Assembly: GCA_037974335.1 (NCBI GenBank)
Contig: CM075758.1
Span: forward strand, 19,863,378-19,927,377
Reading direction: 5' to 3'
Length of the DNA stretch: 64,000 bases
Origin: Prionace glauca
Taxonomy: Eukaryota; Chordata; Chondrichthyes; Carcharhiniformes; Carcharhinidae
Shown here: in pieces, positions 32,291 through 44,195 of the stretch
Layout of the letters: each line of letters opens with the position of its first letter
Numbering within the stretch: the stretch's first letter is position 1
The notes under the pieces: model-generated
Seen by the model: only the letters and a program-made list of their open reading frames with translations
Told to the model about the DNA's origin: nothing
Database searches by the model: none
Made by a program: the position numbers and the translations under genes

Positions 32291-33389
32291 AATGGATGGG
32301 AGGCTGGTCTGTTGAACCTTCCAACATGCAAACCTTTCCGGATAACTGTGGTCTGAGTGAATTGTGGACCAAGGGTTGGGGTGAATGACTTTCCTCCCTA
32401 ACCTGCCACACGGTCTGAAGAGGATTTTAACGAACGTTTTGCGATGACAAGAACTGATAAATAAAATGGAAGTGTGAATAATAACGGAGGCGAGTTGCGT
32501 TGTTTCCAACACCCGAGCGGTTCAGATTTATTTTCCTCATTGTCCGCACAGAAATCCGCACAGATTCTGTGCCCACAGGTACCTGGGATCCGGGGGACAA
32601 TCCAGCCTCTTTTATTCCATCAATATCGACTGGATATCGTCGCGGCTCCCCTGCCTCCTCGGGGAAAATGTCAGGCAAACACAGTCAGCAGACCCCTCAC
32701 ACGGCGGGTGGGATTAACCATCGATGGTTTTCCCAGTTGTCGCTAAACTGGGAGAGAATTCGCTCCGACATCTGAGTCTGGAATGCTGCAGAACTAAAGT
32801 TGACCACTGAGGGAGCATTTCTGGGAGTGTTTGGAATATAACAACCCGATTAGACTCAATTCCTGCCATTTCTAATCTTGCTCGGCAGGATTTATTTCCG
32901 CGGCAAATATTTTAACATTATTCTTCTTTTTTTCCCCTGGGGGAAATGGGCCGTTTTGTGATCGGCCTCCCGCCCGCTACATTACCCCCGCCCCACGTCT
33001 AAAAGAGCAAGTCAGAGGCCCGGAACTGTGCGGATTCCAACTCCCTTCCACATTCCGTAAAGCCAGTGCCCCAGAGTTCGAGGTAAAAGTCAGGAGGCAT
33101 GGGAAATACTCTCCAAATGTCTGGGTGAGTCCAGGTTGAGCGGCTCACAAGGGAATTGACAGTATCCAGGATAAACAGCACACCACTTCCACCAGCTTCA
33201 GAACATATCTCACCCACACCGATGCCCGGTGTCACCGCTGTGAACCTTCCATCAAACACACTGAGAAATGTAGTACATTTACATGACTGTACCGAGGAAA
33301 TCCATGAGCTCCAGACCCCCCACACCTCTGTGGTATCAGATATACGGGAACGCCGCCACCTGAAAAACCCATTGAAGTCACACATTATT
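32291..33389. other. Unassigned sequence upstream of B2 with a conserved minus-strand frame
   Basis: Mostly unique sequence shared only with 41400-42600. On the minus strand a frame around 32999-33290 (TFLSVFDGRFTAV, DTVNSLVSRSTWTHPDIWRV, WGTGFTECGRELESAQ) is open here and in the duplicate. I do not recognise it and see no start, splice or promoter evidence that would make it a gene. Confidence 0.35.
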
Positions 33390-33700
33390 CTGACTTGGAA
33401 CCAGGACATGGTGATGGCCCCATGGTTGGCGCTGCTGCTCCACAGCGCCAAGGAGTCGGGTTTAGTTCCCATGTTGGGACACTGTCTGTGCACAGTCCGT
33501 ACATTCTCCTCGTGTCTGCATGGGTTTCCTCCGGGTGCTCCGGTTTCCTCCACCAGGCCCAAAGGCGCGCTGATCAGATACACTGGCCGTGCTAAAATTC
33601 TCCCTCAGTGTACCCGAGCAGACACTGGGCACCAGGGGATTTTCATTGTAATTCAATTGCAGTGTTAATATCAGCCCACTCGTGACACTGATAAATAAAC
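33390..33700 (+). repeat. Old diverged V-SINE upstream of B2
   Basis: Counterpart of 1930-2255: same substitutions in the tRNA head and core, same distance to the leader. Confidence 0.65.
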
Positions 33701-34673
33701 TAATAAATATATCGCCATCCCTCAATTTTCACGAGTTGAAAATAAGGGAACTCGCTTCCTAACAGCAATGTGGGTGTACCTACACCACCTGAGCGCAGAG
33801 ATTCAGGGAGCCGGAAGACCAGTCTCTGATTTGCTCAGGCAACTTCCGGACCCTGACCTTCAATCCCACTCACTTGCCCTCTCAACCCTCAGAGAAAACA
33901 CAATCTCCTCGATCGCCCTCAGCCATGCGTCTCCAGTTGGTTATATTTGTTCTTCCAGTTCTGGCCGCAGGTAAGTTCACCTTGACCGATTGTCAATGTC
34001 CTGCCCCCCCCCCCCCCCCACCCCCCATTCCAGACGGAAAACTGACTTGGTGAACGGCATGGGATTGTCATTTCATATACCGGTATGATAATGGGAGATG
34101 TACACGGGACAATATCTAACCCAATTCAATATCATCAGCACCTAGTCGTCTCAAAAAGCGCTAGATACTTCAGTTGCTCTCACATTTGTTGATGGTTGAT
34201 GTTCACAATTTAATTGAACCCCCCCAGAATTGGCTTGTGTTTTTTACACGGTTAATCCGCTTCTGGCTCGCTGACAGGACCAGATGGATGGGAACGGGTC
34301 ACTGATCCAGGCTGCGGACATTGAGAGATTGTTTGATGCCCCGTTGGGTTGCTCACCTCCCCCCCCCAACACTTTGAAAGAAGAGTGAAGGTGGGTCAAA
34401 AACCACATGGTTCTTGTAACTGTCCTCTGCTTTTATTCAGAAGGTCTGCTGGCGGACGGGATACACCAGTGTCCGCCTTCGACCTCAGTGGGAGTGGGAC
34501 AGAAAGCCCAACTCAATTGTTATCGGAATGACACTGTGCGTCCTAACATGCTCTGGTATCGCCACATTCCCGGACAAGGAATCAAGCTGATCGGGATGAG
34601 GTACACAGAGAACGAACCTCAATATCAGGAGGGCTTCCAAAGCGGATTTGAGATCACAAACTCAGTGGGCAGT

Positions 34674-34950
34674 AGAACATATAACATAGAACATAGAACA
34701 TTACAGCACAAACAGACCCTTCGGCCCTCGAGTTGCGAGATCACATCAACCCCACCAATCTATAGACCTTTCTATAACCCCCAATCCCATTAAACCCCAT
34801 ATACTCATCCAGAAGTCTTTTAAAATACCCCAGCGAGTTCGCCTCCACCACCGATGACGGCAGCCAATTCCATTCACTCATCACCCTCTGAGTGAAAAAC
34901 GTACCCCTAACATCACTTCTGTACTTTGCTCCCCGCACCTTAAATCTGTT
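34674..34950 (-). mobile_element. CR1c fragment in the B2 V exon
   Basis: Same position and boundaries as in B1 and B3, starting immediately after CAGT. Confidence 0.8.
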
Positions 34951-35214
34951 TTTTTTTAGTTTGGATGTATTCATTGACCATTTCATGTAACTGAATTCTT
35001 CACATCACCGTTTGCCATAGACACAAAAAATGAGAAAGCATTGTAAGCAACATAGCTGGAAACATCAAATTGATCACCCAATGCTTGATCACCGAGTCTG
35101 CACCAACAGTAACTCCCACTAAAGTTGTGCTAACCCAGTTTTCCATCTCTTGTCCCATATCTGTGAATGCTGTGATGTTGTGAGCGCTCATCCAAATGTT
35201 TTTGAAAGATTGGA
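34951..35214 (-). other. Retrocopy-like block in B2
   Basis: On the minus strand the frame MSAHNITAFTDMGQEMENWV to LSHFLCLWQTVM is open for 63 residues, and a poly(A) run follows downstream. The AATAAA of B1 and B3 is AATGAA here. Source gene not recognised. Confidence 0.5.
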
Positions 35215-35906
35215 AGGTTTAGGAGAGAGCTTTAGGGCAGAGATTACTGCTACAAGGCCCAGATTGTAATAACTGAGAGAGGTCTACGGCAGAGATAACT
35301 GCTACAAGGCCAGATTGTAATAATTGAGAGAGGTTTAGGGCAAAGATTACTGATACAAGGCCCAGATTGTAATAACTGAGGGATGTTTAGGGCAGAGATT
35401 ATTGATACAAGGTCCAGACTGTAATAACTGAGGGATGTTGAGGGCGGAGATAAATGACATAAGGCAGATTGTAATAAGAGAGGTTAAGGGCAGAGATTAC
35501 TGCTACAAGGCCTAGATTGTAATAACGGAGGGATGTTTAGGGCAGAGATTACTGATACAAGGTCCAGACTGTAATAACTGAGGGATGTTTAGGGCGGAGA
35601 TAAATGACATAAGGCAGATTGTAATAAGAGAGGTTAAGGGCAGAGATTACTGCTACAAGGCCCAAATTGTAATAACTGAGGGATGTTTAGGGCAGAGATT
35701 ACTGATACAAGGCCGAGATTGTAATCATTGAGAGAGGTTTAGGGCAGAGATTACTGATACAAGGCCCAGATTGTAATAATTGAGAGAGGTCTAGGGCAGA
35801 GATTACTGATACAAGGCCCAGATTGTTATAACTGTGAGAGGTTTAGGGCAGAGATTATCGCTACAAGGCCAGATTGTAATAACTGAGAGAGGTTTAGGGC
35901 AAAGAT
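35215..35906. repeat. 52-bp minisatellite in B2, left part (about 13 units)
   Basis: Same unit as in B1, including the shortened GGAGATAAATGACATAAGG variant. Cut by the CR1b insertion at 35907. Confidence 0.9.
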
Positions 35907-37115
35907 AAGAACATAATAACATAAGAAATAGGAGCAGGAGTAGGCCATCTGGCCCTTCGAGCCTGCCCCGCCATTCAATAAGATCATGGCTGATCTGTCG
36001 TGACTCAGCTCCACCTTCCCGCGCTCTCCCCATAACCCTTAATCCCCTCTCTTATCAAAAACCCATCAACCCGTTTCTTAAAAATATTTAGCGAGGCAGC
36101 CTCCACCACTTCAACGGGCAGAGAATTCCAGAGATTCACCACCCTTTGAGTGAAGAAGTTCCTCCTCAACTCTGTTCTAAACCGCCCCCCCTTTATCTTG
36201 AGGCTGTGCTCCCTAGTCCTACTGTCTTTTTTGAGCGGGAAGAGTCTCTCCACCTATATCCTATCCATCCCATTCATCATCTTATATGTCTGAATGAGAT
36301 CTCCCCTCATTCTTCTAAACTCTAACGAGTACAAGCCTAGTTTATTCAGCCTCTCCTCATAGCTCAATCCCCTCAACTCCGGTATCAGCCTAGTAAACCT
36401 CCTCTGCACTCCCTCCAGGGCCAAAATATCCTTGCGCAGGTGCGGCGCCCAAACCTGCACACAGTACTCCAGCTGCGGCCTCACCAATGCCCTATACAGC
36501 TGTAGCAAGACCTCCCTACTTTTATATTCAATCCCCCTCGCTATGAAGGCCAGCATCCCATTCGCCTTCCTGACCACCTGCTGCACCTGCAAGCTGGGTT
36601 TTTGCGACTCATGCACAAGGACCCCGAGGTCCCTCTGCACCGTCGCCTGCTGCAGTTTTTCGCCCCGTAAGTAATAGTCCTTCCTACCATTCCTCCTACC
36701 AAAGTGGACCACCTCACACTTGCCAACATTAAATTCCATTTGCCATTTCCTGGCCCATTCGCCCAGCCTATCTAGATCCTTCTGCAGACTATCCACACCC
36801 TCCGCACAATTTGCCTTTCCCCCAATCTTGGTGTCATCAGCAAATTTCGACACCCTACACTCAGTTCCCTCCTCCAGATCATCTATATAAATGGTAAATA
36901 GCTGAGGCCCCAGCACCGACCCCTGGGGCATCCCACTAGTCACCAACCGCCAATCCGAATAGCATCCACTGACCCCCACTCTCTGCCTCCTATTTGACAA
37001 CCAATCCTCTATCCACTCTAACACCCTACCCCCAACTCGATGTCCCCTGACCTTCTGCAATAACCTCTTGTGAGGTACCTTGTCAAACGCCTTCTGAAAA
37101 TCCAGAAAGACCACA
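35907..37115 (-). mobile_element. CR1b LINE inserted in the B2 minisatellite
   Basis: A 5'-truncated copy of about 1.2 kb with tail repeats (AAGAACATAATAACATAAG) at the left. A 7-bp target duplication CAAAGAT is seen at 35900-35906 and 37116-37122. It is absent from B1 and B3, so it arrived after the B duplications. Confidence 0.9.
36254..37114 (-). pseudogene. CR1b reverse transcriptase fragment
   Basis: An open frame of 286 residues from block A to the C-terminal region: VFLDFQKAFDKVPHKRLLQ, GMPQGSVLGPQLF, FADDTKIGG, MEFNVGKCEVVHFGRRNGRK and YEERLNKLGLYSLEFRRMRG. The N-terminal reverse transcriptase blocks and the endonuclease are lost by 5' truncation. The frame closes near 36254, and the last part continues in another frame to 36005. 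Confidence 0.85.
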
Positions 37116-37845
37116 CAAAGATTACTGATACAAGGACTGGATTGTAATAACTGAGGGATGTTTAGGGCAGAGATTACTGATACAAGGCCAGATTGTAATA
37201 ACTGAGGGATGTTTAGGGCAAAAATTACTGATACAAGGCCCAGATTGTAATCACTGAGAGAGGTTTAGGGCAGAGATTGCTGATACAAGGCCCAGATTGT
37301 AATAACTGAGAGAGGTCTAGGGCAGAGATGACTGATACAAGGCCCAGATTATAATAACTGAGAGAGGTTTAGGGCAGAGATTACCGCTACAAGGCCCAGA
37401 TTGTAATAACTGAGAGAGGTTTAGGGCAAAGATTACTGATACAAGGCCCAGATTGTAATAACTGAGGGATGTTTAGGGCAGAGATTACTGCTACAAGGCC
37501 CGGTTTGTAATAACTGAGGGATGTTTAGGGCAGAGATAAATGACATAAGGCAGATTGTAATAAGAGAGGTTAATGGCAGAGATTACTGGTACAAGGCCCA
37601 GATTGTAATAACTGAGAGAGGTTTAGGGCAGAGATTACTGATACAAGGCCCAGATTGTAATAACTGAGGGTTGTTTAGGGCAGAGATTACTGATACAAGG
37701 CCCAGATTGTAATAACTGAGGGATGTTTAGGGCAGAGATTACTGATACAAGGTCCAGATTGTAATAACTGAGGGATGTTTCGGGCAGAGATTACTGATAC
37801 AAGGTCCAGATTGTAATAACTGAGGGAAGTTTAGGGCGGAGATAA
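37116..37845. repeat. 52-bp minisatellite in B2, right part (about 14 units)
   Basis: Continuation of the array after the CR1b copy. It ends with the GGCGGAGATAAATGACAGT variant directly before the V coding sequence resumes. Confidence 0.9.
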
Positions 37846-37929
37846 ATGACAGTAAGATGTCCACCCTCAAGATCCGAACCGTTAAGCTTGTGGACTCGGC
37901 GGTGTACTACTGCGCCGCTAGCGATGGTG

Positions 37930-37969
37930 CACAGTGACATACACTAAACAGAGACCCCGAACAAAAACT
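37930..37969 (+). other. RSS of B2 (23/24-bp spacer)
   Basis: CACAGTG at 37930-37936, spacer 37937-37959, AACAAAAACT. Identical to B1 over heptamer, spacer and nonamer. Confidence 0.9.
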
Positions 37970-38950
37970 TCCCTCAAGTCACATCGGGTTCCTCGACCTG
38001 CCCAAAACCCTTCGCTGCGATTGAACTTCCGCCCGTGTTGGCTTTGAAACAGGTTTCTCACGGGGTGGGGGGGGGGGGGGGGGGGACATAAACAATTAGT
38101 TACTATCGATCCAGGAAATGAGGGATTCAAGTGAGCAAGCAAATGGGGGCACAGCAAACAAATAATGACCCTCCTTCTTGGCGAACCGTCATTTTCACAC
38201 CAAAAGTAGCTTTTACTAATAAATTTGTGAGAAGGTTACAAACATTCCAAAATGACCATCACATAAAAAGCAACAACGCTCAGGTTCTTAATATCCATCG
38301 AGGAACATTCTGGCATGTTTCACTACAGAACTTGAAGCGTTTCAGATGTTTTACAACGGGTCTTAAATCGGTGGCAAAGTTATTTTACAGGCGATTTACA
38401 TTGAGAAAAAAATGTTGCTCTCCTTCACAAGTTGCACTGGTTCAGTGCAGCTGAGAAACATGTATCTTATTCCGCTAATATGACCCGTTCAGGCAGTGTA
38501 TTACAGACCGCAGTGTGTTGCTGCAGGAAATAAGAGAACATTTCCCCCCATCACCCCCCCCCCCCCCCCCCCCACCACCCCCCGGGTTCCAGCTGGGCTT
38601 TTTTGCTAAGTATTTCCAACTATCATCTATCTGTGAACATTTTTTTATAACAAGACGCCGCCAGACCAACTGACAGTGTTTATCTCCCCCACACAATACC
38701 TTCTGGAAGTCAATCTCTTGTCATGAGTTATTCCCACCCAGTGGGGTGAGGGGGGGGGGGGCGATAGATGACCAATAGAACCTATTGGTCAGAAAAGTTC
38801 TCGGCTGGAGGGCAAGTTTCTCAGGAAGTGACGTCCCACACAGTCACGACAATGAAACGTCATCAGATGCAGTCGAGGAAGCTTCCTCCAGACGCAGTGT
38901 TGGACCGCACTCTGCTCACTCAGGCAGCGAAGCAACCCACAGACAGGGTC
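37970..38950 (+). other. B2-A6 intergenic region and A6 promoter flank
   Basis: About 1 kb homologous to 5312-6276. It contains G runs near 38065-38085 and 38750-38761 and a C run near 38555-38573. Candidate promoter motifs are AAGTGACGTCCC (38827-38836) and AAACGTCATCA (38855-38865). Confidence 0.55.
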
Positions 38951-39831
38951 ATGTTGCCGGCAGCCTGCTATTTCATGCCGTTGGCTGCATTTCTCCCGGG
39001 TGAGTGAGTGAGGTCCCAACTTGAGAGTTCAGCCGCCACTGAATCTGTGGCAGTTCCCCCTCCCTGAGGCGCCCATCCCTTTGGGACCAGTCTCCTTCCC
39101 CAGCAGCGGCGGCGGCGGCCCCTCACACTCAATCCTGATGTCTGTGTCTGGCTGTGTGAAGGGGGGAGGGCCCGTGGCTTGGAACTCATGTTAAAACGGA
39201 CCAAGCCTTTCAGGCGCGCGGGAATGATTTGGGACCCCGATATGGAGAAGGACAGAATATTAAGATGTTTAAAATTTAAAAAAATCCCCTGTGGATCAGT
39301 TATCATTGGGCTGTTGTCTGAGACAAGGGACTGACCACAGACTGGAAAGGGTGTCTGTTGCTTTTCTCAGTGAGAAACGTTGTATTATTACAATATTATT
39401 TCATTAGTTGGGAAATATATTAGGATGAGGGGAGATGGTGACAGGTGTTATGTGTCCATGTTAAATGTCCTGGTTCCAACACATTATTTTTAATTTAATT
39501 TCAATTGGAATTTATTATATGTTGAATTTATCAGGAATTCTCGCCTCTTACGTGGATCAGTCGCCGTCTTTCGTCTCAGTGGCAACAGGAGAGTCGACAA
39601 CACTCAGATGCACGCTGACAAATACTGGTTACAACCAGATGTACTGGTACAGGCAACAGCGAGGCCGGGCAATGGAAGCTCTGTTCTACTCTGCTGGAGC
39701 TGCAGCTGATGTTAAAAGTTACACATCCGAGTCTATGGAGGCCGAGAGGCCCAGCCAAACCTCCTTCACTCTGAACATCACCGCCGTCGCCCCATCTTAC
39801 GCCGCTGTCTACTTCTGCGCTTGTAGGGTGG
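38951..39831 (+). CDS. A6: TCR V gene, family A (TRBV-like)
   Basis: Leader exon 38951-38999, V exon 39535-39831. CDR1 is TNTGYNQ, the same as A7. Private changes are SPSFVSVATGES in framework 1 and CACRV in place of CACSV at the germline 3' end. The CDR2 region is FYSAGAAADVKSY. Open, splice sites and RSS present. Confidence 0.85.
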
Positions 39832-39870
39832 CACAGCGTTTGAGAAAGCGGGTGGAGAGCGACAAAAACC
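39832..39870 (+). other. RSS of A6 (23-bp spacer)
   Basis: CACAGCG, 23-bp spacer with one private change (GGAGAGCG for GGACAGCG), perfect ACAAAAACC. Confidence 0.9.
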
Positions 39871-40436
39871 CTCCAGGTTGATAAAACCGCCTGCTCCGGA
39901 TTCATCCGCAAGACGCGAGGTGGCAGCAATGGATTGTGTGAGATTCTGAAACCCGACCCTCTGACCCTACACTTCCTCCTGAGCGGGGAAACATCCTCTC
40001 AGCATTTCCCATGTCACGCCCCTTGAGAATCCAATATGATTCCACCAGGTCGCTTCTCATTCTCCGAATTCCAGTGAGTAAAGTCCCAACCCGCTAACCT
40101 TTCTTTATGACACAGTCCCACCATACTGGGGATAATTCCAGTCAACCTTCACTGATCTTATTGAATGGTGGGGCAGGCTCGAAGGGCTGGATGGCCTACT
40201 CCTCTCTCCTATCCCTTATGTTCTCACTGTTCTTATGTTCTGAACTGTCACCAGTCAAATTATATCGATTCTTAAATCAGGAGACAAACATTGTTCACAT
40301 TATTCCAGATGTGGGCTCCCAGTCAACGTCCAATTGCAGCCAGCCTTCCTCACTCTTATCATCCAGCTCCTTTGAAATAAGGATCAATACTCAAATCACC
40401 TTCCTGATTGCCCTCTGCTGCTGCGTTTGGTGCAAA
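39871..40436. other. A6 3' flank, duplicate of the A5 flank
   Basis: Matches 30823-31387 at a constant offset of 9,048 bp, including the + strand CR1b tail at about 40146-40240. Nothing coding. Confidence 0.55.
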
Positions 40437-40780
40437 TAGAACATAGAACATTACAGCGCAGAACAGGCCCTTCGGCCCACGATGTTGCGCCGACCAGTTA
40501 CAAAACAATGACCCACTAGCCGAAACCAATCCCTTTTCGTCCATAAACCTATCCACAGATCTCTTAGACGCCCCCAAACTAGGCGCATTTTCAACTGCAG
40601 CTGGCAGGGCATTCCAGTCCCTCACCACCCTCTGGGTAAAGAACCTACCCCTGACATCAGTCCTATAACTACCCCCCCTTAATTTAAAGTCGTGCCCCCT
40701 CGTGCTAGCTTTCTCCATCCTAGGAAAAAGGCTATCACTATCTACCCTGACTAAACCTCTAATCATCTTATATGTTTCAG
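40437..40780 (-). mobile_element. CR1a LINE 3' fragment
   Basis: Duplicate of 31388-31733 with the same right end (TTTCAGTATACC). Confidence 0.75.
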
Positions 40781-40854
40781 TATACCAAATGTACCACATA
40801 TCCCTTCATGTTGCAGCTTTCCAGAGTTTTTGCTCCCCCCATTGAGATAACACA

Positions 40855-40916
40855 TTGTTCTTTTGATTCGATTTGACTTATTATTGTGATATGTATTAAC
40901 ACACAGTGTTTCCAGA

Positions 40917-40949
<33 letters not shown>

Positions 40950-41010
40950 TGTTCTTTTGATTCGATTAGATTTATTATTGTGATATGTATTAACACACAG
41001 TGTTTCCCGA

Positions 41011-41047
<37 letters not shown>

Positions 41048-41400
41048 TGTTCTATTGATTTATTATTGTCACATGTATTAACTCACAGTGATTCGTGCGC
41101 TCTCTACAGACCAAATATACCGTTCATAGAGAAGGAAATGAGAGGGTGCAGAATGTAGTGTTACAGCCACAGTTAGGGGGTCGGGAAAGATCAACTTCAT
41201 GTGAGGTGGTTCCATTCAGAAGTCTGATGGCAGCTGGGAAGAAGCTGCTCTTGAGTCGGTCGGCCGGTGACCTCAGACATTTGTATCTCTTTTCCCGAAG
41301 GCAAAAAAAAAAGTGGGAGAGAGAATGTCCGGGGGGCGGGGGAGGGGGGGGGGGTCCTTAATTATCCCGGCGGCTTTGCCGAGGAGGCGGGAAGTGTAGA
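40855..41400 (-). repeat. Dispersed retroposon-like repeat with two (CA)n tracts
   Basis: Counterpart of 31800-32290. Here the start motif plus (CA)n occurs twice (about 40918-40950 and 41012-41045) before the body, so one microsatellite-bearing module was gained or lost between the duplicates. Confidence 0.5.
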
Positions 41401-42398
41401 CAGAGTCAACGGATGGGAGGCTGGTCTGTTGAACCTTCCAACATGCAAACCTTTCCGGATAACTGTGGTCTGAGTGAATTGTGGACCAAGGGTTGGGGTG
41501 AATGACTTTCCTCCCTAACCTGCCACATGGTCTGAAGAGGATTTTAATGAACGTTTTGCGATGACAAGAACTGATAAATAAAATGGAAGTGTGAATAATA
41601 ACGGAGGCGAGTTGCGTTGTTTCCAACTCCCGAGCGGTTCAGATATATTTTCCTCATTGTCCGCACAGAAATCCGCACAAATTCTGTGCCCACAGGTACC
41701 TGGGATCCGGGGGACAATCCAGGCTCTTTTATTCCATCAATATCGACTGGATATCGTCGCGGCTCCCCTGCCTCCTCGGGGAAAATGTCAGGCAAACACA
41801 GTCAGCAGACCCCTCACACGGCGGGTGGGATTAACCATCGATGGTTTTCCCAGTTGTCGCTGAACTGGGAGAGAATTCGCTCCTACATCTGAGTCTGGAA
41901 TGCTGCAGAACTAAAGTTGACCATTGAGGGAGCATTTCTGAGAGTGTTTGGAATATAACAACCCGATTAGACTCAATTCCTGCCATTTCTAAACTTGCTC
42001 GGCAGGATTTATTTCCGCGGCAAATATTTTAACATTATTCTTCTTTTTTCCCCCGGGGGGAAATGGGCCGTTTTGTGATCGGCCTCCCGCCCGCTACATT
42101 ACCCCCGCCCCACGTCTGAAAGAGCAAGTCAGAGGCCCAGAACTGTGCAGATTCCAACTCCCTTCCACATTCCGTAAAGCCAGTGCCCCAGAGTTCGGGG
42201 TAACAGTCAGGAGGCATGGGAAACACTCTCCAAATGTCTGGGTGAGTCCAGGTTGAGCGGCTCACAAGGGAATTGACAGTATCCAGGATAAGCAGCACAC
42301 CACTTACACCAGCTTCAGAACATATCTCACCCACACCGATGCCAGGTTGCAGCGCTGTGAACCTTCCATCAAACACACTGAGAAATGTACTACATTTA
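41401..42398. other. Unassigned sequence upstream of B3, duplicate of the B2 flank
   Basis: Matches 32291-33280. The minus-strand frame (42035 to about 42390) is again open and ends QTWGGGNVAGGRPITKRP. No recognisable domain. Confidence 0.35.
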
Positions 42399-42551
42399 AG
42401 AACATAAGAACATAAGAAATAGGAGCAGGAGTAGGCCATCTATCCCTTCGAGCCTGCCCCGCCATTCAATAAGATCATGGCTGATCTGTCGTGGCTCAGT
42501 TCCACCTTCCCGCCCTCTCCCCATAACCCTTAATCCCTTCTCTTATCAAAA
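42399..42551 (-). mobile_element. CR1b fragment, unique to the B3 block
   Basis: A short tail-first CR1b copy with a 7-bp duplication ACATTTA (42392-42398, 42552-42558). The empty site is at 33277-33284 in the B2 block. Confidence 0.85.
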
Positions 42552-42593
42552 ACATTTACATGACTGTACCGAGAAAATCCATGAGCTCCAGAG

Positions 42594-44119
42594 AATCCAT
42601 GGATTGAGAACTGGCTGGGAAATAGGAGACAGAGGGTAGCTGTGGAGGGGACATTGTCGGGCTGGAGGTCAGTGACCAGTGGTGTGCCGCAGGGCTCAGT
42701 ACTGGGACCTCTCCTCTTTGTAGTCTACATAAATGACTTGGAAGAGGGCATAGGTGGTGTGATCAGCAAGTTTGCTGATGACACCAAGATGGCAGGGTTG
42801 GCGGGTATGGAACTGGATTGTCAGGTGATACAACAGGATATAGATAGGTTGGTGCAGTGGGCAGATAGGTGGCAGATGGCAGTTAATCCTGACAAATGCG
42901 AGGTGATGCATTTTGGACGGAATAATGCAGAGAGGAGCTATGTGATTAAAGGGAGGCCGATTAGGAGAATAGACATACAGAGGGACCTGGGAGTGCAGGT
43001 TCACAAATCCATGAAGGTTGCGTCACAAGTGGAGAAGGTTGTTAGGAAGGCTTATGGGATGTTGGCCTTTATAGGAAGGGGCATAGAGTATAAAAGCTGA
43101 CGTCTATTGCTTCAGTTGTACAGAACGTTGGTTAGACCGCATTTGGAGTACTGCGTCCAGTTCTGGTCACCTTACTACCGGAAGGACGTGGAGTCTCTGG
43201 AAAGGGTGCTGAGAAGGTTTACCAGGATGTTGCCTGGCATGGGGGGACTGGGTTACGGGAGAGGTTGAAGAAACTGGGACTATTTTCCTTGGAAAGACGG
43301 AGATTGAGAGGGGGCATGATAGAAGTATATTAGATAATGAAGGGAATGGATAGAGTTAATAGTGAGAGACTGCTCCCTAGACTGGGTACGAACACGAGAG
43401 GTCATCATTTAAGGGTGAGGCGGGAGAGGTATAATTTGGAGGTGAGAAGAAGGTTCTTTACGCAGAGAGTTGTGGGGGTCTGGAACGCGCTACCGAGTAG
43501 GGTGGTGGAGGCAGGAACGTTGGACTCGTTTAAGATGCAGTTAGATAGGCACATGAGTGAAACGAGAATGGAGGGATATGGTAGGGGATATTAAATAGGG
43601 TTAAACCTCGGGAGACACCGGAAAGGCAGGGTGTAAGATTAATATTTTTGTCTTTATTCCACTGGTAGAGGTCCACCTCGTGTCAAACGAGGGGCATTCA
43701 CACGGCGGGTCGTGCGTGGGCTGCTCTTGGAAGTTCCAGGAGTGGCCTAGTACTTCATGTCGGTGTGTGTGCTTGATCCTGGAACGGTAGACGGGCGCCG
43801 CAACAGCTCAGTGACTAGCACTGCTGGCTGTGCAGGCACATGGATTTTGGGCCTGTGTCTGTGGGAGTTTGCGCATTCTCCCTGTGGTTGCGTGGGTTTC
43901 CTCCGGGCGCTCCGGTTTCCTCCCACACCCCAAAGATGTTCTCTCAGGCTAATCGGTTTTTACCAAATTGACACTATCTTCCCTGAAGTTGACTGAGTAG
44001 GGTTCCTTTCATAGATATGCAGGGTAGAATAGGTGTAGGGTGATGTGGCGGCGCGGGCTCGTTGGGCCGAAGGGCCTGTTTCCCGTGCTGGGTTGTTCTT
44101 TGTTCTTTGTTCTTTGTAT
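42594..44119 (+). mobile_element. CR1e LINE, 5'-truncated, unique to the B3 block
   Basis: An 8-bp duplication CTCCAGAG (42586-42593, 44120-44127) brackets the copy; the empty site is in the B2 block near 33310. The + strand encodes reverse transcriptase from GVPQGSVLGPLLFVVYINDL and FADDTKMAG (42642-43100) to the C-terminal end (43337-43594), with frame breaks between. It ends in TTGTTCTTTGTTCTTTGTTC, a tail unlike that of CR1a-c. A V-SINE lies within its 3' part. Confidence 0.85.
43790..43960 (+). repeat. Diverged V-SINE inside CR1e
   Basis: The head has CAACAGCTCAGTGACTAGCA, and the V core has GGAGTTTGCGCATTCTCCC and GGTTTCCTCCGGGCGCTCCG. It ends near CCCCAAAGATG. The sequence between 43600 and 43790 is not assigned. 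Confidence 0.6.
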
Positions 44120-44195
44120 CTCCAGAGCCCCCACACCTCTGTGGTATCAGATATACGGGAACGCCGCCACCTGAAAAACCCATTGAAGTCACACA

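Larger units (their letters stand above)
33925..37929 (+). pseudogene. B2: TCR V gene (family B) with V exon split by an insertion
   Basis: Leader exon 33925-33970 (MRLQLVIFVLPVLAA), donor GTAAGT, acceptor TTTTATTCAG before 34441. The first V part 34441-34673 has QLNC, MLWYRHIPGQGIKLIG and FEITNSVGS. The insertion is 34674-37853. The V resumes at 37854-37929 with KMSTLKIRTVKLVDSAVYYCAASDG. All canonical Ig-fold residues are present outside the insert. The Cys-to-CDR1 stretch reads NCYRNDTVRPN. As in B1 the insert begins with CR1c and ends with the minisatellite, and here the minisatellite is further interrupted by a CR1b LINE. Confidence 0.8.
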
